Shown here: in pieces, positions 24,978 to 36,875 of the stretch | How the letters are laid out: each line of letters opens with the position of its first letter | How positions within the stretch are numbered: the stretch's first letter is position 1 | From: Epiperipatus broadwayi | Lineage: Eukaryota; Onychophora; Udeonychophora; Euonychophora; Peripatidae | Direction: 5' to 3' | Assembly (NCBI GenBank): GCA_028023455.1 | Contig: JAQFVV010012400.1 | Coordinates: 13,149,748-13,213,747 of the forward strand | Length of the DNA: 64,000 nt | Program-made: the position numbers and the translations under genes | The notes under the pieces: generated by a model | The model's input: only the letters and a program-made list of their open reading frames with translations | What the model was told of the DNA's origin: nothing | The model's database searches: none

Positions 24978-25563
24978 ATAAGTGTTATAGTCCTCTCTTC
25001 TCTCACAAGGGCACTATTCCAGATTCCTTCTTATCTGATCGGATTAAGCATTGTTTGCCACAGGCCAATAGGCTGATGTATAGCTAAAACATACAGGCCA
25101 ATAAGCAATGATGCTTGCTGAATCCGAAGGTTTTCAATAAGGTGAGGGATCTGGCTATAAATAGTCAGTCTTTTGTGAGAATCGGGAAGAATGTCTGTCT
25201 AACCTGAAAAGACTGTACGCATTCTACCAGGGAAGCCCTGCTAACCTGAACAGCAGTCAGCATTCCCACTAATAGCAATACACTATTTGTCTACGCAGCT
25301 AGGCAACTCGAGGCAAGCTGTCTTGTATAGCTGGAAGAGTCATTCTTCCTACCCGCGAGGCAAGCTGTCAGGTGTAGCTGGAAGCAGTAGAACCACAAGA
25401 CTCGGATTCAAGAGTTCACATTGTAACCAGTGTTTATTGTATATATACTGTATAATTTATTGTATATATTTGTGAATAATAAATATTATATTAATTGTAA
25501 TGCTGGTATTAGTATTAATTTCTGTAGGTTGGGTCTGTAATCCAGACCAAACATAACAATAAG
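24978..25563 (+). mobile_element. Solo LTR with 5-bp target duplication
   Basis: The LTR spans 24983-25558, starts TGTTATAG and ends CATAACA, so it has a short TGTTA/TAACA inverted terminus. It is flanked by perfect ATAAG duplications (24978-24982 and 25559-25563). A TATA box (CTATAAATAG, about 25154) and a polyadenylation signal AATAAA (25478-25483) are in the expected order for a plus-strand LTR. The TSD length and ends fit Gypsy or BEL-type retrotransposons; no internal region remains, so recombination between LTRs likely removed it. Confidence 0.85.
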
Positions 25564-26325
25564 ATACATCAAATATTCTAATAATATGCAACACTTGGAG
25601 ATTATTTTTCATACAACTGGTTTTTTAAGTAAATTAAATATTCTCAAGCCAAAGTATATCAATTTTTTTTTTTTTTTTAATTATAGATTAAAGATCGAAC
25701 CATTTTTCTCTCCTTACTTCATTTTCTTATATAAAGATTTGTCTTAAACACTGTCCAGAAACCATGAATTTAAAATCAGTCATATTATTTCTTTTAAACT
25801 ATTTTTAATTGCTTTATATGTGTAAGATTATTCAATGTTGTCAATAAAAAAAAAAAGAATTGTCTTATGCTTTGGCTTAAGAATATTTCACTTACTTAAT
25901 AAATCAATCTTATGAGAAATAATTTTTAAGTGTTACACATTATTAGAACACTGGACATATAATACACATTTTTTTCTTTGAATCGGTATTAACGATTTAA
26001 ATTAAGAATAATCTTACACTTTTCACTCATTAATATAATGCAATTAAAACTAGTTTTAAAATAAATAGTATACTGATTTATATTTATGCTTTCTGATCAA
26101 AATGTTTCAGACAAACCTCTATATAAGAAAATAAAATAAAGAGAGAAGGTCAGATCTTTTCTCCATAAATAATAAAAAAAAAACTTTTATGCTTTGGCTT
26201 GTATTTAGCAGATTTTTTAAAATAATTTTTTAAAAATAATTTTAATAAGTAATTTTGCAAATGTGAAATTTATCACGTAATTAGAATTATATTTTGGAAT
26301 AGTTCAGTTTTTTTTTTTTTTTTAG
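25564..26325 (+). other. Intron 4, last part
   Basis: AT-rich intron with long T-tracts; nothing else recognised. It ends in a polypyrimidine tract and TTTAG before the exon at 26326. Confidence 0.6.
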
Positions 26326-26586
26326 AAACTGTACCCACTATCATGGGATTTATTGGATGTATTTCAAGAGTTCAATTTGAAGATTTTTTTATTCTTAAGC
26401 AAGCATTTCAGGAAAATCCTCCTAGCAATGTTTGGAAATCTCCACGACTTCGTGAAGATTGGTGCAACATTGAGCCTCCAACTCATCCTCCAGAAGTCGT
26501 TCCAACTCGCATGATCCCAAAATTTAATCCTGAAGATTATTCTCCAAGTGCAAGATTTTCCTCAACCGATTCAGCAGTTTTAGGAG
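26326..26586 (+). CDS. Neurexin-IV/CASPR-like, exon E (end of laminin-G, stalk)
   Basis: Bounded by a T-tract plus TTTAG and by donor GTAAGT, phase 1 at both ends. It closes the last laminin-G domain with GFIGCISRVQFED and the paired cysteine in EDWCNIEPP. A proline-rich juxtamembrane stalk follows (PPTHPPEVVPTR and DYSPSARFSS), ending at LGG. The GFxGCxxxxxF pattern and the unstructured stalk before the membrane are as expected for neurexin-IV/CASPR proteins. Confidence 0.94.
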
Positions 26587-29500
26587 GTAAGTTAATATTT
26601 ATTATGTATATTAATTTCTTAATAGTGATTGATTAATTTTCAAGGTGATATTTTATATATAAGCTCTTTATAAAAAGCTTACAATCATCAAAAAAATGTG
26701 AAGAAAAATATATATGTTATCGCAAGGCTTTAGAAAATTCTTCAAAAACATTCAACTTCTGTTATGTTTAGATTTTGAAAAATGATTTATATTTCTGATT
26801 TATAAATTGAGCATTGTTCTAGCAAAATGATCCAGAAATACGACTGAAATGGGTTTTATTTATAAATGAATGAACCAGAAATACAACTGAAATGGGTTTT
26901 ATTTATAAATGAATGAATAAATAATGCATATCTTTTTCAATCTGATTTTAGTTTCATTTCTGTGATTTAAATATGTTTTTTGAAAAATCCAAATTGATTT
27001 TATTATTTCATAAGTAAACTATTATATTTACATTTATTTGCTAACAGATTTAAAGACATATTAGCTGAAATTAGAAAAATTATAGTGTTTTAAATTTTTT
27101 GAGTGCATTTTAAATGAGGGTAAAATAATGTTGAGTTTTACATATATTTAAATGATTTGCTGAAAAGTAAGTTTTATCTACAAGCTTACTATTTTTAAAA
27201 ATAAAAGGATATATATGTACGTATAATTGATTTACAAGTAATTCTTTACATACATAAATCCATATTTACATAAGTCTGATATACATTTATAGATAGAATA
27301 CTATTTATCCATAATATCTGATTCCAGATCTCAATATTAATATGTTTTATTCCCTTATTATGCAATACACAAATGATCGAAAATTTAAATTAATTTTAAT
27401 GTCTATGGGTTTCTATATATATATAAATGCTTTCTGTATAAATTTATTTTATTTATGAAAATAGGTATTAATTTTTATATCTGTATAAAAATATTTATAT
27501 AGTTGTAATTAAAATAAACATTTTCTCTTGCTTTATTAAATGTATTTAATAATAGCATTCTTATATGTTCTTTCTTATGGAAAAATTTCCTGAAAAATAT
27601 GTTTATGTTAATATTTTTTTGGAATTATTTCCCTTGAGAAAGACTATGACAGAAGGAAAATATTAGGAAGTATTTATTTATAAAATATTTATAATCCTCT
27701 TTATAAGAATGATATTATTTATTTTATTTATAAATATTAATTAAAGCAATTCAGTGTTAATCTTTTTTTTAAGATCAAGAAGAATTTGAAAAAAATATAT
27801 ATTGCCAATGATTTCTTTTCCTGCTCAATTAGCAATTATATGTAATCTTTTTTTTCTTCTAAAGATTAATTACAGTATTAAAGATGAATTTAATAGAGCT
27901 ATTTGCAATTAACTTAATTTCTAAGAATTTATTTCTTTAATTCCATTTTTAAATGCATGTACACAATAATTTGTATTAAAGTATTTCTTTTTTAATTTGT
28001 GTGTATTTTAAATAATGTTATTAAAATAAATTAAACTCATTTAAAAATAATAGTTTGATTATTATAAAAATTAAAGGTCATCTTTTTAACTTTGTTCAAA
28101 TAATAGATGATTTCAAATCATAGGAAACAGGTATTGATGCTGTATCTCTACGATATAACAATATTTATTTAACATATACATTTTCAGAATTAAATAATAA
28201 CTCTGTTTAATAGCATGAAAAAAAAGAAGAGAAAAATATTTATTAATAGTAAAAATTTTTTACTTGTTTATCCTAAATGAAGAGGGGAGGTAAAGGAATA
28301 TTTTTTGTAAATTAATAAAAAACTAAATTGATTTCTTTCAAAAATGAATGATTTAACAATACAAAAAAAAGTTATTTTGCATTATTAGCAGCAAAATAAA
28401 TATTATTCATTATAAAATTGTTAAATGCAAAGCATAAATTTATTTGAAATGCTACTAAAAATATGACTTTTCAAAAATGAAGGAAAATCAGAAAAACAAT
28501 GACCATGATATACTTATAAAAAGATCAGTCTAGAAATATTACTATAAGAAAGTGAAATAAAGAAGCAAGTTCGAAATCATTGATTAATCAAAGCATCTAA
28601 TTTTAAATGAAGTGTAATAAGGGATAAGCAGACTCAGATGCTGCAATCCACGTTATAATCATTAAAAGGCCAAATTTGTGTTTTAAAGAAATTAAAAGAA
28701 TAAATGAAAAAGTAAATTTTAGCTTTCAATAATAAACCAAATTTGTAGAAAGTAATGACAAATATTGATTGAAATTCTCCAAAGTCGTCATATTTAAGTT
28801 GAAAATTAGATCCCAAATAGTTTGATGCACCTTTTTAGGGAAAGTGATAAGGCTGACTTTTAAAATAGCCAACTAAATTAGTATTGCCATTGTGATTAGT
28901 GTAGAAAAAGATGAAGAATTATAGAGTCCAAAAGACATGATTCTTTAAAATAAAGAAATAAATCAATAGATCAATTATTCTTTCTATAGAAATTACTGTT
29001 TTATTGCCTTTTTTTTAAAGGCAGTGTGTGTTGAATATGAGCAATTCACCAACCGTTATTGGAAAGTCCTAATTTATAAGAAAGTTCCAAAACTCATCTG
29101 AGCCCAGAACTTAATTTAAAATATATGTTTCAGAAAATAGCTATTCATCAGATTTCATGAGAATTTAGCCCCCCCCCCCCCCAATGTATATTTTTTTTAG
29201 AAATAGTTATTTTTATCTGTGTAATAAATAATAAATTTGGAAAAATATTCAGCATATTGATTCATCATCATCATTCATTAGTCTTAAGCTCAAACTTTTA
29301 TTTCTTCTTTTGTTTTTAGTCTTATCATTTCTTTAGAGCATTTATTAACTCTTTTCCATCTAAATATCACCATTTATTTCTAGAATTTGTCCAGTATATT
29401 TTTTTTTCTAATGCAATATATATATATTATAATCCATTTAGAATCTTGTCCACCAACTAATATTTTTTCACTAAAGATTTGGTTATATCACTTAATAAAT

Positions 29501-29727
29501 TTTTGTTTTTCAGCCAGAGCTAGTGAAAAATAAATTCTTAAATAGAAAAAAAATATTAATTATTTTTAATAGTCAGAATTAAAATTTCATGTGTGCTATT
29601 AAAAAATCTCGTGTGACATTTTTTTTGTTGAGATTTACTCTACATTTTTATATTTAGCCATTTTTTGTTATATACATGTATATGTACATTTTATATGTAA
29701 ATAACATTTTGTAACTTTTTTTTTTAG
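26587..29727 (+). other. Intron 5
   Basis: AT-rich intron. Two tandem copies of a 43-bp unit (CCAGAAATAC(G/A)ACTGAAATG and onward) lie at 26832-26917. A C-run of about 15 is at 29169-29183. No exon or mobile element was recognised. It ends at a T-tract and TAG before 29728. Confidence 0.65.
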
Positions 29728-29921
29728 GTGTTTTGGCTATTATCTTCTTAGCATTAATTGGTATGATTATTTTAATAAGCCGTTACATGGCAAGACAAAA
29801 GGGTGAATATAAAACTCATGAGGATAAAGGTGCAAAAGATGCTCCTGATGCAGATACAGCTATTGCTCATGGAGCTACAGGCCAACCGGATATAGCCAAA
29901 AAGAAAGAATGGTTCATTTAA
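29728..29921 (+). CDS. Neurexin-IV/CASPR-like, last exon (transmembrane and cytoplasmic tail)
   Basis: The acceptor is TTTTTTTTTAG; the exon starts in phase 1 and ends with TAA (29919-29921). Exons E and F together encode a hydrophobic helix of about 20 residues (VLAIIFLALIGMIILIS), then RYMARQKGEYKTHEDKGA, which fits the protein-4.1/coracle-binding juxtamembrane motif of neurexin-IV and CASPR. The C-terminal KKKEWFI is a PDZ ligand of the kind these proteins use. The tail is about 44 residues, the usual size for the family. This exon decides the family call over true neurexins, whose tails differ. Confidence 0.95.
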
Positions 29922-32900
29922 GGCTAATATGTTTCCACACCATGTGTTAATATAGAGAGGATGAATAACAAAACATTATCTGAACTCTCACTACCCCAGT
30001 TATTTTGGGTAATTTTTTTAGGTAAATGTGCATGAAAGAATTCAGGGATGTATGGTTCGTTAGCAATTTATTAATAAGTAATGTTTGCTGTTTATTGGGA
30101 CTTGAGATGGAATGTGTATATTCTCTGTTAATTCATCATTTTATGTACATTTTATATATAAGTTTTTACAGAATAAGTGCAAAAATTGATTTTATATACC
30201 AGTACTAAAAATGAGCCAGCTCTAGACGAGGCTTCAGTGATGGTTCAGTGTGTTTATGGTAACACATTCCTAATTGAAGGATTTTAACATCATTAAACAT
30301 TTTTAATTTTTTATTTGATTCAAATTATGAATATTAGTCAAACTTTATTTTATACTAATAGAAACATTTTTGTTTCTGTATTTTTTAACATTTTTTTTTT
30401 TTTTTAATTATTTTATATTTTGCTTCCTTCCTCTTTTTTTTTTTTTTATGAAATTTTTTTCTTTTTCTAAAATATTTTTATTTATTTATAAATAAAATTA
30501 AAAAACAAACAGACAAATAAACTTTGCTATTGCAAAATTTCAATTTATCATTGAGGATGGAATGAAAAAAAAACACAATTCAGATTTTTTTCCCTCGTCT
30601 GTCTTTGGAACAAATATGTAAATTAAACTTTGCATAAAGTTTACATTATTATAACATTTGGGTAGACTGTTAATAACAGTTTGATGGACAACATATATTT
30701 CATATTACTTTTTAAGAAATTTATATTGTATTTGTTGCTATACTTAAACATACTTATGTAGATGTGTGTAGAATTTTTATTCAGAATTCTAAATATAAAT
30801 CTTTTTATCAGTTATTTATAATATAAAATCAAGTCATTTCTTATTACATATTATAAAATCTGATGTAATATCCATTAGTAAAATGAAACTGCATCAGAGT
30901 ACTAAAATAATCATTGATGTTTGACATGGTTTTATATGAATAATGTCAATTATTAAATAATTGAATAATTTTTAAGTTTTTACACTAAAGAAGATACAGT
31001 GGAGTCTATTATAATGTAGGTTTTGCTTTATGATCAGTTGATGTGATATAAATAATTTTTTTTTTAAAAAAAAAAAAAAAAAACTTAACACAATTTTTGA
31101 ATTATAATTTCTTTTTTATGTTATAGTGTGTCTAATAAGTATTATCTGTGATTTTTTATTATTCTGGTAATGAAGCTTCAGTGTTTGTCGTTTATAACAA
31201 CAATTTATACAAAGACTGCTTAGTTATTTAAATTTTATTTTTTACAATTTGCTAGTATTTTCCAATATGTTCTAAAAAAAACTAACAAATTTCATAGTTA
31301 AATATAATAAAACAATAATAAAATAAAATATATATAAAAAAAGACTACCTCCCAAACAAAACTTATTACATATTTTTAGAAAAAGAATGAAATGCCACAT
31401 TTAATAAACTAAAGAGAATTTGTTTAATGTTATTTTTTTTATCTTGTTATAATGATATAAAGTTCAAATGCTATTCAAAAATTATGAAAAGATAATTTCA
31501 TCAAGCATATATGACAATTTGAACAAATGAAGTTTAGATAAAATTGTTGATCTTTGGCTGTTTGCATCACGGTGCTCACAGTTTTAAGTATTTGTATTGT
31601 TAACATGACATCACCAATCATTGATATGATAGCATAAAGAACTAGGTAGCCAAAGAAACTGATTAGTTTTTTTTTTTCAAGTTTTCTTAATTTCAGAAAT
31701 TCAGGGATTCACAATATTAAAATATTAATGGCGGTGAAGATGCCATTTGTAAGTATTTAGAAGAGTTCAATAACAACTTGAATATTTATTGTTTGACCTT
31801 TTTTTTCTTCCATAAATATATATATTTTGAGAAATGAATGTCTAGTGAAGTAACATATCCATATTCTTCTCAATGATATTTTAAATTTCTTTATCAGATT
31901 TTTTAATTTGTCAATAAGTATAGCTTTATTTTTTTTGTTTGTGTGTTATAAATGTTAATTGGAGTTTTTATTAAAAGTTTAATTATTTCTAAAAGTGAAA
32001 TATTATTTTTTACATAGTTATCAAGTTTGAGTATAGTTTTTGACTTAAATATTAATGCATTGAAACTTCTCAAGTGCACTTCCAGATCACCTCTCAAGTT
32101 TCCTATTTATATTGTTTTCTTAGGTCATCTATATCCCTTCCCTCTTCAAACATACATTTTCCTTACCTCTCATTCCAATAATACCTTTCTTGATATATAT
32201 AAAAAAATTAAAAATTCAGAATTTCAAAATCTGCTGCATACAATTGAACATTATTTTAGAATATTTCCCTTTTCATATAATTTATTTATTAGATTAAATT
32301 ATAAGTAGTAATAATATTATATTTGTGTGTGTATATATAGACACACATAAATAACATGAATGTTGTGAGATTAGTTTATAAAAACGAATATATGCTAATA
32401 TAAATTTATAAATAATAAAAAGATATCAAAAACACCCCCCCCCCCCCACACACACACACAAAAAAAAAAAGCTTACTGCTTCTTCATTAGCAAACTGAAG
32501 TGCCAGAATTGTATAACTACGCAAGCAGTAAACTTAATTAAAAAAATATTTTGGAATTTCAGCTTGGTAGATTGAATTTAAAAAAAGGTGACTGCTAAAT
32601 AAACTCACTGATAAAAACTATACGCCAGAAATTAATTGAGATATAAATAGGATAGTATTAAATGTGGATTTAAGAAGCTCTGTCATCTAATGTCTATAGA
32701 TGACTTAAGCTTGTAATAGATGGTATCACTGTAATAGAATAAATATAGATTGCTCTCATATAAGATATATTAGTTAATTTATAAAGAATTTGAAATTTTA
32801 CATACATTAATTATGTGTGCTTAACAAAATACAATTGTAAAAAAAAAAAATCTCCAACAGAAAGAACTTGTCATATATATATTAATTTTATATTATAATA

Positions 32901-33653
32901 ATAGTAAAAAATAATAATATAGAAGTTATGCAGAAGTATTTTCAATTACATTGTAATCATTATTAACTGAACTTATGTGGATAAAAGGCAGATGTTACAA
33001 ATCACTATTAGCTTGTCTATTTATTTTATAATCTTTAAATTGAGTTATAGGAATTGTCTCTAATTTTTCTCTTTCTACGATGTCTTTCTTCATGTAATAT
33101 TCTTGTGTATCAGAATTGGAGGTAAATTTAAAGTTCTAAGATTTTTCATGGTCAAAGAAAACTAAAGCACTATTAGATTGATTAGTTGCAGCATTTTAAA
33201 TACATATTGTATCTGCGATAATTGTTACATGTATTTCCTTTTATAATTAAGCAGGGAATATTGAACTTTCTACAATTGTTTAAATAAAAAATAGTAACCA
33301 TAAAATTATCATATTGTTTATACTTAGTTTACGTATGTTTGTGTCATGGTTTTTGGGGTTTTGTCCACTATAAAATTATTTTTTAAAATTCTCACAAAAT
33401 CGTTAATGAGTTGAAGTATCGAAAGTGAAACAGTCTTTGTTATAGGCATAAGAATTGAATATTTAAATAGGTAGTCCTCATTTATCTTGATTAAGTGATT
33501 TTTGAACACAAGCATGATAGTTGAATATGTGAATAATGAGTCAAATTGTCATAATAATGCTAATAAAGTTTATAATACAAATCACAGCATATTAATTTTT
33601 ATGTAGTTATATATATTTTCTTAATGTATTTTTCTTTTTTATGTAATTTTATA
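29922..33653 (+). other. 3' untranslated region and downstream AT-rich DNA
   Basis: The 3' UTR of the neurexin-IV-like gene must start here, but its end cannot be fixed. The first clear AATAAA is at 30491-30496, about 570 bp after the stop. The rest is AT-rich with a C-run next to a short (CA)n tract near 32434-32460. No other gene is seen. Confidence 0.5.
30491..30496 (+). promoter_or_regulatory. Candidate polyadenylation signal
   Basis: The hexamer AATAAA follows the stop codon of the neurexin-IV-like gene by about 570 bp. Such hexamers are common by chance in DNA this AT-rich, so the site is only a candidate. Confidence 0.3.
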
Positions 33654-34517
33654 TGAGGCAGTCCTCTACTTTCGTACAATTTGCTACTTTGTACTTTCGA
33701 TTTTTATTGATTTATATGATAAAATGCACATACTTTCTTGTAATGATTCTCTCTTTCTCATGGACTAAATCCCTCCTTATCTTTTTGACATTAATCATGT
33801 CTATTTTTGACAGCACTGTTTCAGTCTTGATCAGAGACTTGAAATAGTGCATGTGTGGATAAGTTGTGTCTTGTCAGTTTATGTTAAGACATGTGCATCA
33901 CTTTATGTACATTTCTCTTTTGGTGGAAAAAATCGCTCTCATTAATTCACAAACATGAGTGAAAAATGAAAAAAACAGTAGTGTTGATATAAACAAAAAG
34001 AAATCAAGGTCTCATAATCTCCGTATGATTGAGACAAAAGTGGCGAATCTTTTGATTCAATTGATCGTTCATATAATTCAAACCGATTGACAATATGTTC
34101 AGTCATGAACAAGAACAAAATTAAAGAATATGTTCAAAATTGTGGAAATAACAGTACAGTATTTCCAAATTCATATGCTGCCAAGTTAATTTTCATTATG
34201 CTTTTAAACTTTTTTAATATCATTTGTCTAAATTTTATATATGATTGTGTCATGCATCTATATATTTAGCCTCATTTTTTTCTCAAAAAAATTTTAAATA
34301 AAAAATATTTTCAAAGCATGACGATTTATTATATATTAAGAACTTTTTTAAAAAAATAGAAACAATATTTAGCAGAAATATATACTGTATATATATATAT
34401 GTATTTTGAAAACCCTTCTTAGTGGTTTTTTATTTTTTACATTGCTCTATTTTTATACATTTCAACTTTCATAAACATTTCAAAAACTAATTATGTATGC
34501 AAGTAGAGGACTGCCTG
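33654..34517 (+). mobile_element. pogo/Tigger-like transposon relic
   Basis: The ends share GGCAGTCCTCTACTT as inverted repeats (33657 onward, and 34515 inward), next to TA dinucleotides. They resemble Tigger-type termini. Inside, a broken frame near 34008-34060 reads KKKSRSHNLRMIETKVANLL, and near 34083-34160 STICSVMNKNKIKEYVQNCG. Together these look like the CENP-B/pogo-type N-terminal helix-turn-helix. The rest of the transposase is gone or unreadable. Superfamily assignment is from motif memory. Confidence 0.6.
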
Positions 34518-35330
34518 TATATTTAAAAAAGTTTACTATTATATTGATTTTAGTTGAGGAATAAAAAATATATATATTTGTGAAAAATACTGATAAAATA
34601 GAGACAGTTGGAGATATATATATTAAAGTAGATATTTCTTCCTTTCTGATTAAAAAGTAAAAAAAAATTTTTACAATTTAATGAAATAATCAAGTTTGTT
34701 TTTTTTTTTTAAACAAATTATGAATAACATTAAAAAACATTTTTAATTTTAAAAATAATAATTATGTTTAAAATTTCACTTTTATTTTACTATGCTGAAG
34801 TATTTTCTCCATCTTCTTTGATAAAATCAGAAAAGTTCATTATAAGTTCATATTTATGACTAAAGAGAATTTTTTTTTAAAATTTATTTATTGTACAATA
34901 CTTATTAATTGTTTAACTACAATATTTATCAATAAAGAACACAAAAATTAGAATCTTTAAACATTTTATATTTTTCTCTGCTACTTTCACATTATAAAAT
35001 GGCTACTATATTTTAAAATTAGTTCATGCATTTAATTTCATGAGCTTGTTCATTGGGAAACATGTTATATTATTGAGTTTCCTTGAAGCTACAAATGTTT
35101 TTTTCAGAATTATACAATTGCTTGATTGTAATCATTTAAATTTTTGAATAATGAAAATATGATCAAGGGATTCTTTGTAATTCTAAAATTTTGAATATAC
35201 AGACAAATTTTTAAGTTCCCTATTAACATTTTATGACATTTATTTTAATTTTAGTTAGAATTTATTTAAATTTTTTTATTTAATCTTGAGTATAAGCACG
35301 TTAAAAAATATATAAATAATTTAATTTACT
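34518..35330. other. AT-rich interval
   Basis: I see no gene, RNA or recognisable repeat between the pogo-like relic and the Penelope-like fragment. Confidence 0.6.
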
Positions 35331-36600
35331 CACTAATTGAAAACAACATAAAAAATAAAATTATTCCTTGTGAAAAATTGTGTTTGTTCAAAATTTTATG
35401 GACTTAAAAAAATTCAGAAAACAGATAATACCCTTCGTCCAATAGTGAGCGCAATTAGATCTGCCACTCACGTTTTAGCGAGATATTTATCTGATATAAT
35501 AAAATCTACAATTCCATCTATTAAATCGTGTGTTAAAGGCTCTATACATTTTATTTCTTTAATAAAAATGTAATACAAATGTATTCTAGTCAGCTTCGAT
35601 GTTTCTTCTTTATTTACAAACGTTCCAGTTGATGAAGCTTTAAATATCATTTCTAAATGATGCAATTTACCAGACTGTATTAAGTTAACTAAACATTGCC
35701 TTTCAAATACTTATTTTATATATAATGGATATTATAAACAGACTTTTGGTAGATGGGCTCACCAATCTCTGAAGTAATAACTGATTTATTTATGGAATAT
35801 ATAGAAATTCGTGCTTTAGTCAGCATCTTTAAAACCTCTTATTTGGCTCAGATACATAGATGATATGTTTATCATTTGGCAACCTGCTAAAGACAACTTA
35901 TATGATTTTTTGCACACTTATAAGCAATATAAATCCTAATATTAACTTTACAATAGAAACAGAAACTAATGGGAAATTTCCTTTTCTTGATGTATTTATC
36001 ACCAAGAAAAAGAGTAATCTTTTATCTTCTTCAATAATCAGAAAATCTACACACACTTTGATAGATATTTAAAATTTTCATCACATCGTCATCCAGCTCA
36101 AATCTTTTCTTTTGCAAAAACTCTTCACTAGAGCTATTAACCTTTTTTCAAATAAATCAAATCTCAAAGATGAAATAAATAATATAAGCAATGTTTTATC
36201 AGTGCTAGAAGAAATAGAATATATTAATGCAGTTAAAAAATAATCATCAGCACTATCTCTCCAAACTATAGATACAGGTCATAGTATTGACTTTTCTAAT
36301 ACGAGAATATCCAAATGTGACATTCCAACATCAGATCAGAGAAGCCATTGAGATCTTTAAAAGGTCAGATTGTATCAATAATTGTGATGATACATGCAAA
36401 GTACCTTCTATGGGAAATTTTTTTAAAAAAACTCAATTTAAATAATTTGTCATAATTATTATTTCTATTTTCTATTAATAGAATGTTCATTATTGTTATA
36501 CATCATTGTTTACACCTTCTCTACAATTATTTTATATTTGTTACCCAGTTGATGACTAGGATGACCTGGTCGAAACATTGGTTTATATTGTTATTTTCAA
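35330..36600 (+). pseudogene. Penelope-like retroelement fragment
   Basis: Reverse-transcriptase blocks occur in order but in shifting frames. Around 35388 there is FYGLKKIQKTDNTLRPIVSA; near 35838 WLRYIDDMFIIWQPA with the catalytic YIDD; near 35960 GKFPFLDVFITKK; then a RKSTHT box near 36040. Frameshifts and stops make it non-functional. Downstream, near 36560-36580, GACCTGGTCGAAAC resembles the stem-II/GAAAC part of a decayed hammerhead. The GIY-YIG endonuclease is not readable. Motif order fits Penelope-like elements. Confidence 0.8.
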
Positions 36601-36725
36601 CAAATTATACACAAATGTATCCGGCTAATATTTCATATATATCTGTAGCACGTGAAAATGTTTGATTTAAAATAATAAATACATACATTTTAAAATGAAA
36701 CTGAAGAATGAATAAACAAACATAC

Positions 36726-36875
36726 CTGCAAGTAAATAAAATTTGAATGACTTTATTGCTAAAGAGTTCATGAGAAGTTTGAGTGTGGGGAGTACCAGAA
36801 CCAGAAACTATTCTAGGACCCCACATTCCAGAGACTGTTACTCTAACATTGCACCAAACTGCACAGGTCAAATAC
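36726..36875 (-). CDS. Orphan exon-like open segment, unrecognised
   Basis: On the minus strand this 150-bp segment lies between TTTGTAG and the donor CAG|GTATG. It begins with one base of a split codon and ends with two, so it is a symmetric exon. It reads YLTCAVWCNVRVTVSG, then MWGPRIVSGSGTPHTQTSHE, then LFSNKVIQILFTC. Base composition is richer in GC than the flanks. I do not recognise the protein. It could be an internal exon of a minus-strand gene whose other exons are not visible, or a leftover from a mobile element. Confidence 0.45.

Noticed and set aside
36483-36665. A 60-codon plus-strand frame downstream of the Penelope fragment
   Set aside because: No similarity to Penelope endonuclease motifs; it overlaps the likely non-coding terminal region.
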